This document shows positions 24,605-36,099 of a DNA stretch of 64,000 nt, piece by piece. The DNA is from Dermanyssus gallinae (lineage: Eukaryota; Arthropoda; Arachnida; Mesostigmata; Dermanyssidae): assembly GCA_003439945.1 (NCBI GenBank), contig QVRM01005676.1:62001-126000 (forward strand), in the 5' to 3' direction. The position numbers were made by a program, and so were the translations under genes. Position 1 is the stretch's first letter, and each line of letters starts with the position of its first letter. Under the pieces are notes generated by a model. It was not told the DNA's origin. It made no database searches and saw only the letters and a list, made by a program, of their open reading frames with translations.

Positions 24605-26496
24605 TCAGCGTAAAAACTGGTTTCCGCTTGCGTCTGAATCCGCGGCCAAGACCGTATCGCCTTCCGTTGAGAGCAAATGAGTCTTTACAGTTTGAAGGTT
24701 CAGTTTACGATAATCATTGACGAGACAAATTCTGTTGTCACGTTTCCGTACCATTAGAACGGGGCTAGCGTGAGCTGACAATGATATCTTAATCATGCCC
24801 GCCTGCATCATCTCGCCGATCAGTTGTTGCGTGGTCTCTCGCTCCATGCCCGACAATCGGTAAGGTTTCGCTGCTACTGATTGGCTTCCTGGCACCTCAA
24901 TATTTCTAAGTTCCGCTAATGACGTGTGGCCGAGATTCCTCATCGACGTAGCCGTTCGGCGGGTCGAACACAAACCAAGCATACGCTTCGAGGAGGAAGT
25001 TTAGTGCTTTCCTTGGCGACGAGTTCAACCTTCGGTTCTACCGAGTCTGGCAGTAACTTCGCCATCTCCGGGCACGCCGCCGAACTAAGAATAAGAGCAT
25101 TATTACCTTCACGGTAAACTGTGATGAGCTCTCGGCAGTCAAGCAGGTTGTTGCCCAGTAAGATTGCTTCTCCGAGCATCGCTTCATCCTCTAGCACGGT
25201 GAGTGTCACTTCTTCATGCACTAGGCCGTCGGCCGCTACCGAGACCATGCACTCACCGACAGGCGTGCAGAAACCAGCATCAATACCCTGAACGCGGCCG
25301 ATGGTCATCGGTCGTAACTTCAGACCCATCTGCTGGGCTGCCCTACGAGACACACACGTTATATCAGATTGGGTGTCTACGCTGTGAACCCTACAATCCC
25401 GACTAATGTGTCCTGCGTTCCCGCATTTAAAGCACGTATGGAGACGGGTGCGATCGTTTCTGTTGCCGGCGTTATTGCTGCCACCGGCCCGGTCCCAGTG
25501 AGGTGGCTGGTGCTTGTCGCTTGGGCCGTATGTCGCGACGCAAAACTTAATGAACTCTGCTGCTGGCCGCCCTTGGGTCCTATATATCTCGGTTTCAAGC
25601 AGTCGATGGCCAACATTCTGGCACCGACTGCATTTGACTGACCTGGCATAAAGCCGCTCTTGGTCAAACCGCCACTGGCTTGCCGCCAACGCTCCTGTAG
25701 ATCAATCGCGTCTTAGATGTCGTGGATCAGCGCAGATATATCATCATGTTGCTGGCGCGCCACATCTTGAATCAAAAATCCGTACTCCGCACGCAACCCG
25801 GAAAGCACACGCGATTTGATTTCCTGCGTCGACAACGGTAGCTGCAGCGCTAATGTCTCTAGCCGCCGGGCGTAACCACCAATAGATTACCCGTCTGCTG
25901 CCGACACGCACAAATTTCGTCCAGGAGGACACTTTTGTCTGCCTTACGGTCAAACGCAGCCATGAAATTCGCCCGCCACTCATCGAAGTCACGACACCTG
26001 TGTTTGTGGGTTGAGTGCCATGTTCGGGCTTCCCCGCACATCTTAACAAACAGCACGCGACTTGTTTCTGCCCAGAACCACTCTCCAATCTTCATCGCTA
26101 GCTCAAACATTGGCATCCACTCCCTTACCCGGCCTCTTTCTCCATAATACAAGTCCACCTGGCTGCAAACATCAACAACTGCTTCAGATCGCACAGCCAC
26201 CACTTGTGTCGTCGCAGGTGCCATCGTTGCGGTTGGCTGTTCCGCCCCTGGTGCTTCTTTTTTAACACTCTATCCATTACGAAATTTTGAAATTTTTCCT
26301 GTTGTTTCTGAAATTCGTCCTGCCTTTTCTGAAATTCTTCTCGCTGTTTCTGAAATTCTTCCTGTCTACTATGGTTATCTGCAGCCATATTCTGCATCAT
26401 CTTTGCCAGCGCACCAACCGTATCTTCGAGTGACTTTTTGTTAGTCTCCTCCATTCTGTCCTCACTGCGTCTCCGGTTATCACTACACCGGACCAC
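24605..26496 (-). pseudogene. gag-pol remnant of the LTR element
   Basis: From 26496 downward: a Gln/Lys/Glu coiled-coil stretch (about 26390-26290), then a gag capsid-like region with a Trp-rich block (EWMPMFELAMKIGEWFWAE, about 26125-26070), then a continuation in other frames. The frame 25689-24940 has a CCHC zinc knuckle, CFKCGNAGHISRDC (about 25430-25390). A protease-like start follows, SVDTQSDITCVS, where the usual active site is D-S/T-G. RT begins with KPYRLSGMERETTQQLIGEM and continues through ASPVLMVRKRDN and VNDYRKLNLQTVKTH (about 24870-24680), the fingers motifs of Ty3/gypsy RT. The sequence then breaks off, without the YxDD box. Several frameshifts and a stop near 25712 are present. 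Confidence 0.8.
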
Positions 26497-26609
26497 ACCG
26501 AAAAATCACTGAGTCACTCACTTCTGCCCACCCAGGCCTAACTCGAACCTACGCTATCTCAAGCCACCAGCCGCAAGTCTGTGCGTCCGCCCGTTAAGAC
26601 GAACTGAGG

Positions 26610-26626
26610 TCCCACCGCTGCCACCT
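26610..26626 (-). other. Primer binding site resembling tRNA-Leu 3' end
   Basis: Four bases inside LTR B (the 5' LTR of this minus-strand element), the plus strand reads CCCACCGCTGCCACCT. This matches the 3' end of eukaryotic tRNA-Leu(UAG) including CCA (CCCACCGCTGCCA plus CCA) in all but the last base. The minus strand is therefore complementary to that tRNA. The tRNA sequence is from memory of the family. Confidence 0.6.
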
Positions 26627-26630
26627 AAAT

Positions 26631-27122
26631 TGTAAGCAGAAAATGCTATCTTCTACCTACGTAGTAGAGGATCCCACAGGGTACAACTGAATGGCTTTCA
26701 ACAACGTAAGGTTTATTAAAAAAAATAAAGAAAACCTCAGCACCGGCCAACCGCCGTTCAAGCGGCTACACTCCGCAACCTACGACGTCTCCCGTCGTTC
26801 ACGCGATGACTTCACCGCCACCCGACCTTCTCGGGAGCCAACACCAAAGTGCACATTGTAACATGTTCGCTGAACATCCTTCTCTACCCTTAAGGCCGGT
26901 TCCCCTTCTCCCTTCTCTAATTCTTCCCCGACTTTCACTAACACTGTTGTCTGCTCGAAGTTGGCATAGACACAACAAAGTAGCCATACAAAGAGGAGGG
27001 GGAAAAGAGAACGTCTACAACGTCAAGGAGATCAACTGGTACAATGAATAGAGCAATATGTTGATTTGAATATTCATGAGTATATATATATATATAGAAA
27101 TGAGTAAAACCCGAATCTCACA
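26631..27122 (-). repeat. LTR B (5' LTR of the minus-strand element)
   Basis: 492-bp partner of LTR A with the same TG...CA ends. In element orientation the LTR reads TGTGAGATTC to CTTACA. It is followed by CATC (27123-27126), the second copy of the target duplication. Confidence 0.9.
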
Positions 27123-27126
27123 CATC

Positions 27127-27592
27127 TTTGCCAGCATTGTGCTTAGATGGCCAACGTCATTTTCGAGCTCTTCGTTTGTGCGTTGCTGCTTCTTGACTAA
27201 CGTGCAAAGTGCACGCACTTCCTTGACGAGTGAGCGCACAAGCGATGCGAACGTATTGACGTTGGCATTATCATCATTCTCATCCATCTCATCATCACTA
27301 GCTTGTTCAGCGTCTCTGTCAGCTGGCGGATTGCAACGAAGACACTTAAACTCCGAGAGAGCGGCTGTTTTCCGACGACATCTGGTGTCTGTATTTGAGT
27401 GCACAATATGTGAACCAACTGTTCACATTGGGAGCAAGCATTTTTGTTTCTGGTACCGACACGGAGCTCACACTTGGGACACTTTTTCGGCTCGTGTGTA
27501 GCTCGTCTGAGAGAGCTAGTGTGGGCATCCACTAATCGCGCCTGCTTCGAACGTAGAAAATGCATCAATTCAATGGATGTTGGATTGCCCAC
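27127..27592 (-). mobile_element. LINE ORF1, N-terminal half with zinc finger and coiled coil
   Basis: The minus-strand frame from 27592 reads KKCPKCELRV then ACSQCEQLVHILC; after a frame shift near 27400 it continues EFKCLRC. The Cys/His spacing is that of a PHD-like finger. An acidic linker (DDEMDENDDNANVN) and a heptad stretch (LVRSLVKEVRALCTLVKKQQ, about 27245-27190) follow, the coiled coil typical of ORF1. The frame then runs into the LTR at 27126. The remainder of the protein is at 23824-23227. The frameshift shows the copy is dead irrespective of the insertion. Confidence 0.7.
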
Positions 27593-27769
27593 TTACAAGG
27601 TGTGAGACACTGAGCGAACAAAGTCACCGAACTGAGGACGATTTCACCACACAGCGTTCAGACACGGATGTTTGCTTAGTACAGAGAAATTACAAAATTA
27701 TTCAGGAGCACTTCTCGTAGGTGAGTTGCTTCGTCGGTAGCAGACGACGAATATAATGACGACAACTTA

Positions 27770-28415
27770 ATGGGACGTTTAGCCGAGCCTTAACATCTGC
27801 TGGTTTCCATTGCATTCTCGAGCCTCCTGGCCCCTGCAGGGATGGTGGAAGGAGACCGGAGGGACTAACACTATCGTCCTTCGAGATGGGTCGCATGCTT
27901 GTATGGGACGCAACCTTTACTGACTTAGACTATCGCTAAACATTCAGCGGGGTAACACCGCATCTATGCGTGGAACTCTGCTAGACTGGACACGTCCGAT
28001 ATATATATCCGGTATATACGTTTATAAGGAGACAACTATTACATCTTATATATAAGCAAATAAACATTTAACGTTGACTATATCTATAAAAAATGATGTA
28101 CTATTCCTCGTGAACGCGTATCTCTTGTGCCAATACAAAGGTATATATGAATAAGGTATCGCTGTGTAAAAAACTGTGTTGTCTTGCTGAAGCGACCAGA
28201 CTATGTCTAATTGTGTAGATAATGGACTACTGAGTAGAGTCAATCGGTGAAGATAAGCAACACATGCAGGTGGAGAGTTTCACGAAGTCTGCGAAATCGG
28301 CAGACCTGATGTATGTTCTAGCTATATTCAGATGTTAAATCTTTTGTAAAATCAAAATGTGTATATTGATGCACAGATGACCCTTGAATAAAGGTGCTTT
28401 TGACTAGACCTGAAC
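27770..28415 (+). mobile_element. Non-LTR retrotransposon 3' fragments
   Basis: Around 27840-27930 the plus strand reads SRWVACLYGTQPLLT; in the adjacent frame it reads GRMLVWDATFTD, the same block as in family N fragment A. At 28383-28410 the sequence CCTTGAATAAAGGTGCTTTTGAC resembles the 3' end of the family J element at about 20965-20990 (ACTAAATAAAGGTGCATTTGATT). So two different element ends are probably present. All is highly degraded. Confidence 0.5.
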
Positions 28416-30017
28416 TGATCCTCGCGGTGCGTTGCAAGTACGACCTCGTCAAGTATTAAAAGTCTATTACAATCTTTAGTTAGAGCAGTAATTTCAATTC
28501 GAATCCACCGTAGAAAACAGACGGGTCAATCAGAGGTTGGTTCGTCACGTAGACGTTTTTTGCACTAAAGCGATTTAATCGGTGCGACCGCACACAGTTC
28601 CGGGCCGGTAGCTGGCACAAAAATTCGCTGTCGAGAAAGTCGCGTTCCGTTCTTGGTGGTAGCGAAAAAACACAATGTTTCGCAAATTGGCTTTCGTAAG
28701 AATTATTGTTCTCTTGCGTACACAAACACACAGCGCTGTCACATCGAGATGCGTCCAGTATAAGCTAATTCGCTGAAGCACAGATTTAGGCAATAACGGA
28801 CGGCCCTTATCGACAACACACGCTCGTCAACACCAGGATCCGCTGCACAAAGTGGAGCATATTACTACCGACAGATCTTTCTGCAACATCCAATCCAAAC
28901 CTATGCTTATAAGAGCATTCATAATGAGCTGACGACGTATCTGCTAGGTTTAAGCTGGTGACCTGAGACCTTACTGAGCTAGAGTCAGTTGAGAGGCGTA
29001 AAGTTCGAGAGGTAAGTGGCGGCGTGTTGGCATCACAATGGTGTTGAACTAAGCGTCTAGCATTCGATAGCAGGTTTGGTGGAAAACGCAACACGAGTGG
29101 CTAAAGGGGCCAGACATCGTAATCAATTTATCAAATATTTGGCCACACTCTCGGGCAGAGCGTACATTATTATAATTTCTAATTTCTTCCTCCTTGATTT
29201 TTAAATCGGCTTGAGCATTGTCCTACTGAGACATTACTCTGTGTGGTGAGTATGTGTCTAAATAGTGTGGCCGGACAAATCACAACATGGTATTTTTGCG
29301 GCACATTCTCCTTCACGCCATGCCTAATGGTTAGTGACGTTGGTTTTAAGAGATCTACCACATGACGCAAGCGATGATAACAAAGGATCCAAACGGCGAG
29401 GCTTAGATAGCTTGTGCATCTATTTATTATGCTCGAATATGGCAGGTGTGCATGTGTAACGCATTAGAAAGAAACGACGCAACTGGTTCCTGTGCTTGGT
29501 CATTCCGTTGCACTGCATTACCTCGCTCGAATGGTGTTCTGAGAACAGTTGACAACAATGTCTATGTAACAGTGTTATATACATACTAAATATGAAACAA
29601 AATGTGATGACATAAAAATGCTAACCATGAGTGAAACCCAGTGGATCTGCAGCAAATAGCAAAACAGATGGCGTCCGAAGTCCCATATGAGCAAGCCTTC
29701 ACGGAAAATTTCTTCTCGGGCCCTCTGGAGGGATTACCTAAGACGTAATGCAGGGCGTCACACGCACACCAGAGCGAGTTCAACCGTGGTTAATTGAAAA
29801 TTAGTTATTATTCTCCAATAAACTGTGTGTTACGAACAAGCCGCATTAAGTTCGCAGATCATTTCGCGCACTATCACTGCACAGAAAACGAATACACTTA
29901 CGTCTACAAAGGAAGAAATGTCGCCTTTTACACTTTATTTGACCCGATAATTTGTACACAATAGTATCATGTTAATGGTAGTCACCAAAACAGATGTCTA
30001 AATATATTTACAGGGGT

Positions 30018-30089
<72 letters not shown>

Positions 30090-30374
30090 ATAGAGAGAGG
30101 CATTCAGCACCGTTGACCGAAACGTGTGTTTGAGTACATTCAGTGTACATATCTACATGAGATGGACCTGTTCTGCTAACAAGGGCCGACAGTGCGAATT
30201 GCGATGTTGTCCTCGCCGACCCTATGCTGAGCAAGTCTCTGGAACAGGCATAAAGTGGGTTTATCCCTCACAGTGTTGCTCTGCTTCAACCTGATAGCGG
30301 TGTTGCCACTGTATAGTCCATTTTGTCACTAGCTCTTAATCGTCATCATCATAACCACAATGGGCATTAGATAA

Positions 30375-30412
<38 letters not shown>

Positions 30413-31266
30413 TTCCTCACCTTGCCTATTTTTTCAACTGAGGACATCACAGGGAATACCGTTCACCGCAATCAAAACATACAACTACTACGTACACAGA
30501 ATCACTTACCACCGCAATTATCATATACACGAACCATATGTGTATGTATATATGCATAAATGGACCTTCGCTCAATATACATGATCGTGTTGTTGTTTTG
30601 ACGATGATGAATATGATGATTATTGTGATCAAGGTGGATGTGATTAGCGAGCTGACATTGACTGAACTATGTTCCCGCACTCTCCTGCCTATCGCTAGAC
30701 ATCAATTGCAATAGCCCCAATGAGTCAAGCGAATGTCGTTAAGGCGATGGAGATCTAATGCCCCTTCATATCTGCCTATATCTAGATCTAATGCCTTCCA
30801 TAATATACCAAATCAAGTAGTGAGAAAAAGAAAAACAATGAGATAATAAGCAAAATACTGTTTGCCATAAAAGAAGAAAAACATCTTCGCTCTCCTGTAC
30901 GAAACAACTACATAACCGGGCAATAACAATGAGAACTAAAAGTCTACCTATCTAGACACAGACTGAACTTAATTTAATTTAAATACGGCAAAAAATAGTA
31001 GTGCAAAAAGTTCAAGAAAGCATCTATCATTGATTTCACAATTAGCTAAATGTTACGCGAACATAGTCAAATATCCTCAGTCACGGAAGATACTCAGCAG
31101 TCCAATATCACTTACATGTTTCAAGTCAAGTGCCTAAGCTGTTTTGTCTTGACGAAACATTTATGATTCTATAATACAGAGAAATACATACACTGCGTAC
31201 ATCGTGGTACAAAGATATTTCCTAAAATCTACAGCTGCTGCGCAGATATTTTCGCCGTAATGTGAG

Positions 31267-31302
<36 letters not shown>

Positions 31303-32451
31303 AGCGATGCTAGCTGGGATATATAGTTTCGCTCGTTATCACGGTTTTTTTTCGTTCACCCGTCATTAACGTAAATACTGACCACTGACGAAATTTGTAC
31401 AACTCAGAAAAGTGATAGTAACTGGATGATAAACATTTAAGCTAGCTGCACCGAGATCCGCTCCTACCACTGCCGTTCGACGTTGAAAAAAGCCAGAGGT
31501 AGGCATTACCCTGAAAACTTGCCGTCTTTTCTAGCGGCCACCACCGTCATGGTTTGGGTCATGACTCCACGCTCGCACACACCCACACACCGTATTTGTC
31601 TGGAGTTGACTCCCGCTCGCCTCCAGAACAATCGAAACCGCACCGCGCTGCCGGTCCAGCTGAAGTTTCTTCGTTGTTAATGTTTAGCAATTCCTCTATA
31701 TGTCATCTGCTCTCGGCAGGCGCTCGGAGCAGCAGTCCCGAGCAGATCGTGAAGAGACAACCGGTCATCTATCTCTGTCTCTCTCTCTCTCTCTCTTCCC
31801 TCCCTTCCTATCGACTGGAGATTCTGGAGTGTGTCCCGAAGTGTCCGTCGATGGACGCTGGCAAGCCTCAAGCACCAACGCCACCAGCCCGATGTCCGAC
31901 GAAGACCGACATGACGATGAGGACAAGGGCAAGGACAAGAACAGCAACAACAACGACAGTGGTAACCACCACCCCCCAACTACCACTATCACCATCATCG
32001 TCACCATCAATCATCACCATTGCCCTCACCATCATGAGATCATCATCGTCTTCATCATCATCATCATCATCGCCATCATCCTCCTATGCCACCCAAAGCG
32101 GTTAACTACGACTGACTAGTTAGTAAACGTTCGATCGAATCGAATCAAACCAAGCGCGGCGGCCGCGGCAACTCATTGCGCCCCCGCTTGAGGGCGCGAT
32201 GAAACGACCGCCAAATTCGGTTATTCGGTCACGTACGTATGCAAACGCACACGCCCACACACACACTCAGCTACACACTGAGCAGCCGCACAAAATGAAC
32301 CCTTCTACCCTTCCTCCCACGCGGCGACAAAATCGTCCACGATGGCCAGGCTCGGCGGCGTGAACGATGACGACGGCGACGCATCGTCGTCAAGGTCATC
32401 GTCAAGGTCGTCGTCGTCGGCCGTCTCGTCGAGGGAGGAGGGGGCGTCGGG
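28416..32451. other. No recognised gene; downstream of pdm3
   Basis: I see no exon with homology. It contains (TA)n tracts, CT-rich and ATC-rich simple sequence (about 31775-31800 and 32048-32075), and open frames of low complexity. The pdm3 3' UTR must start here below 32452. The nearest good minus-strand AATAAA I see is at 29934-29939, which would make a long 3' UTR of about 2.5 kb, so the true end is uncertain. Confidence 0.35.
30023..30086. repeat. Long (TA)n microsatellite
   Basis: About 31 uninterrupted TA units. Shorter TA runs follow at 30380-30408 and 31270-31298. Confidence 0.9.
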
Positions 32452-35400
32452 TTAGAGATTGGGCACGATCGTTTCGTCGGTGGCTCCGCCGGACATGGCG
32501 GAGTGCGCCGTCGAACACCGATCGCTGTCCTGCGTGTTGGCGTCGTCGGTCAGACCAAGCGAACCGTCGAGCGGGCCGAGCGCCGGCAGCAGGCCCTGGT
32601 TGCGCAGCTGGAGCTGTTGCTGCAGCTGGTGTTGCTGCTTCTTGTAGTTGTTCTTGAGCGTCTGTCGCTTGTTGCAGAACCACACGCGCACCACCTCCTT
32701 GTCGTAGCCGAGTTGCTCGGCCAGCGCGTTCATCTGCGCGCTCGACGGGTGCGTGTTCTCCTTGAAGTAGGCGTTGAGGATGTTGATGGCCGACGGCGCG
32801 AACGACGTTCGCCGCTTGCGTTTCTTGTTCGAGTCGACTGCCGAATCTGTAATCGAGGTGCGCCGACAGATGGGGGGGCAGAGATGAGAGATGAGGGACG
32901 ACCATCACATACGACCATCAAACGTTAATCAAACGTGGATTCGTCGAATATTCTATGCCAGCCATAGGCTATATAGTTTAGAGTGCCGGCTAGTAGTAGC
33001 AATAATCTTACCACCGCCATTACTGGTAGGAACAAAAGTAAAAGCAAACTAGTATACACACAGACACACACACGCATCTATGTCAAAACCTTGGTCGCAT
33101 ATTAACATATATATATATATATATATACATGCACACATACAGTTTCTTCATTGTTTCCTAAATCCGATAGATATTCTGTTCTCAGCTTACCGGGCAAATC
33201 GACGACTTCACATGCAGTCCCACTTGCATTAAACTTGTCTTCCATCTCTTTCATCCAGCGTTCCAAGACGGGTTTAATCTTTTGAGCCGATTTGGGAGTA
33301 ATGTCAAGCTTTTCGAACCGACATATAGCGCTTTGCGAGTATGATGGGCCCTCTGTAGCAGACAGCAGCATTCCGACTTGCGTTTGTGTCAAACCCAACG
33401 ACAGGCGTCTCATTTTGAAAGCCCGTGCGAAGTTCTTGATCTCCTCCAAGTTGATACCATCCACAATGTTGGCCTCCGTGGAGCTGATTACTGCAAGTCC
33501 ATAGGGTAGAGATATGGCGCGATTAATACATTATATACGCGATTAATACGACTCGTATATATATTGATGGTTTCTAGCAATCGTACCACTGGTATACCAT
33601 CATCCAAACGTGTACTTAACACTCAGATCACACATTAAAAACAGCACGCATTACAAAAGAAAGAAGAGAAGAAACGTCCGTGTAGTTACTCAGCATACCT
33701 TCTCGACATAAAACAAGTAGTGCAGATCCTTGACTGCTACAACGCCTTCACTGAGGTTCCCTTAAGCAACCGAAATTAGCCGTACCAAATTCAAGCTACC
33801 GCCTAAGAACGGCTAAACACTGTTTCTCTTCTGCATCTATAGTAAGGCATATAGCACAGCAAGTACCTCTAGGATTAGAGCATACGTGTATATACTCTTC
33901 TCTATAAAAGTGTCAATAACGTCGAATGCACCCCCTTGTCGAGAACCGAGTCGCGAGAGCGCCCTTATCAGAACGTTTCTAAACACGTAACGCGCCGACA
34001 GACAGGCCGAACATTGTCAAGTATATGAAGAAAGACAACAAAAACCGGGTCACTGACGGGTCCGCCGCTCAGTGACGGGGTCCGCCGCTAAATAACGTAC
34101 CCTGTTGCTGTGTCTCCTTCGACTCGTCGGTGCCTCCCGACTGTACCGAGCCGGGCCGATTGTCGTCGGTCGATTCGGCCGTAGCGAGAGCAGGTGGCGA
34201 CGGCGACAACGGTGGTATGCTCGGCGTCTGCGGCACGACAATGCCGCAATGCGAGCTGGCGACTTGTACCTGCTGCAGCTGTTGGACGGGACTATCGCCG
34301 CCCACCTGTTGACGCCAGTCGTCGGGCGTGCTGGCGGCCGACAGTGCCAAACGTTTATTGCCATTGAAGCTCACCTCAACGGCTTCAATCTTGATCTCGG
34401 ACTTGACGTACGGGCTTCCGCTGTTGCCCCCGACGCCGCATCCGCCTCCGCCTCCCCCGCCGCTACTGCCAACAACAACGCCAACACCCCCACCACCACC
34501 CCCAGCAAGGGCAGCAGCAACCGAGGCAGCACTGGCAGTACTTCCAGACCCAGTCCCAGCGTTTGCAGTACTGAGACTGTGTACACCCGTCAGCATCTTC
34601 GAGCCGATCGACACGACAGCCGGGTCTTGCAGCTGCTTCATCTGAAGCTGCGTAATCGATTCAATCGGTTCAGGCTTTGAACCTGCAGCTCCTCCAACAA
34701 TCAAATGGTCCACATGTTGCTGCTGCTGCAGTTGCTGTTGTTGTTGTTGTTGCAGTTGTTGTGAATGTTGTTGTTGCTGCTGCTGTTGTTGTTGTGAATG
34801 TTGCTGTTGTTGTCGTTGTTGTTGTTGTGAATGTTGGTGTTGTTGTGAATGTGTTTGCTGCTGTTGTTGTTGTTGTTGTGGCGACTGCTGCTGCTGCTGC
34901 TGGGAAGGTGGTTGTACCAGGTTGGTGTGCATGCCATGTCCAACAGCTGCAGTACTGCAGCTGCCAGCGTTTGGACCGTTCGGAACAGGTGTCTGTGTTG
35001 CATGTGGCAGACTCGTTGTTATCGTTGTTGCTGCTGCAGTTAGTGGTGGTTGGGATGGTTGTTGTTGTTGTGATGGTGGTGGTGGTGCTGTTGTTGTCGT
35101 CGTCACTGTTGCTGTTGTTATGGATGAAGAGAAAGATTTATCGAGTTTCGGGGATTTCGCGGCCAGCTTGCTTGTGTTGGTCGAAAGCAGGTGCACGCCA
35201 GCGGGTCCATTAGGCGTAGGTGGGGTTTGTGCTCCTCCTGGGCCGCTCCAGCCATTCTGATGCGGCATTTGTTGCTGTTTTGTTTGATGTTGTTGTTGCT
35301 GCTGCTGCTGTTGCGGCGGCTGTGATTGCTGTTGAGGTTGTGGCTGTTGATGTTGAAGTTGTTGTTGTTGCTGTTGTTGTTGTTGCTGCTGCTGCTGCGT

Positions 35401-36056
35401 GCTAGAGCCGTGAATCCCCGCTGCTACGTTTTTTGAAGTCACCATAACGACAGTTTGGCCACCGGCCAGCTGCTGACTCGGTTGCGAGGAGCTCACAACG
35501 ATGTTCCCAGTCAAACCGTTGACCTGCAGCTGTGGCAGATGGTTATTGGGCACCATGATTGCCTTCTGACCACCGCTTAGTTGGATCTGTTGCAGCTGGG
35601 TCGTAGTAGTTTGCTGAGGTTGCTGCTGCTGCTGTTGTTGTTGTTGTTGCAGCTGCTGTTGTTGCTGCTGCTGGGTCTGCAGCGGTTGCGCTTGGATCGT
35701 AACCTGCGTACTTTGCTGCTGCTGTGGTTGTTGTTGTTGTTGCTGCGCTTGAATCTGTGGAGCTTTTTGCACTGACTGACGTTGAATTGTCACCTGTGGC
35801 TGTGATTGCTGTGGATGTATTTGTTGTTGCGGCTGTTGCTGCGATTGAATTTGCGGCTGCGTTTGATGTTGTTGCATCTGCAATTGTTGCAACTGTTGCA
35901 GTTGTTGCTGAGCGGCTTGTTGCGGCGTCTGTGGGGCAACGTGCAGCTGTTGTTGTTGCTGCTGCTGCTGTTGTACCTGTGGGACGGCATCAGAAGTGAC
36001 TTGCTGAAGCTGAGGGGCAGCTGGCTGCAATTGAAGAGTCTGAATAGTAGGGCTTG

Positions 36057-36099
<43 letters not shown>

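Larger units (their letters stand above)
23825..27122 (-). mobile_element. Ty3/gypsy-type LTR retrotransposon, internally deleted
   Basis: Two LTRs flank a 2.3-kb interior read on the minus strand: primer binding site, gag, zinc knuckle, protease-like region, and only the start of RT. Most of RT, RNase H and integrase are absent. No polypurine tract is visible next to LTR A, so the deletion probably removed it. The element sits inside a LINE ORF1 and has a CATC duplication. It could not move on its own. Confidence 0.85.
23821..27126. other. 4-bp target site duplication CATC of the LTR element
   Basis: CATC at 23821-23824 precedes the left LTR and CATC at 27123-27126 follows the right LTR. 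A 4-bp duplication is within the range seen for Ty3/gypsy-type integrases. Confidence 0.75.

Noticed and set aside
31483..32119. Plus-strand frame with SDEDRHDDEDKGKDKNS followed by His/Ile repeats
   Set aside because: Low complexity throughout, driven by CAA and ATC repeats; no domain and no convincing exon ends.
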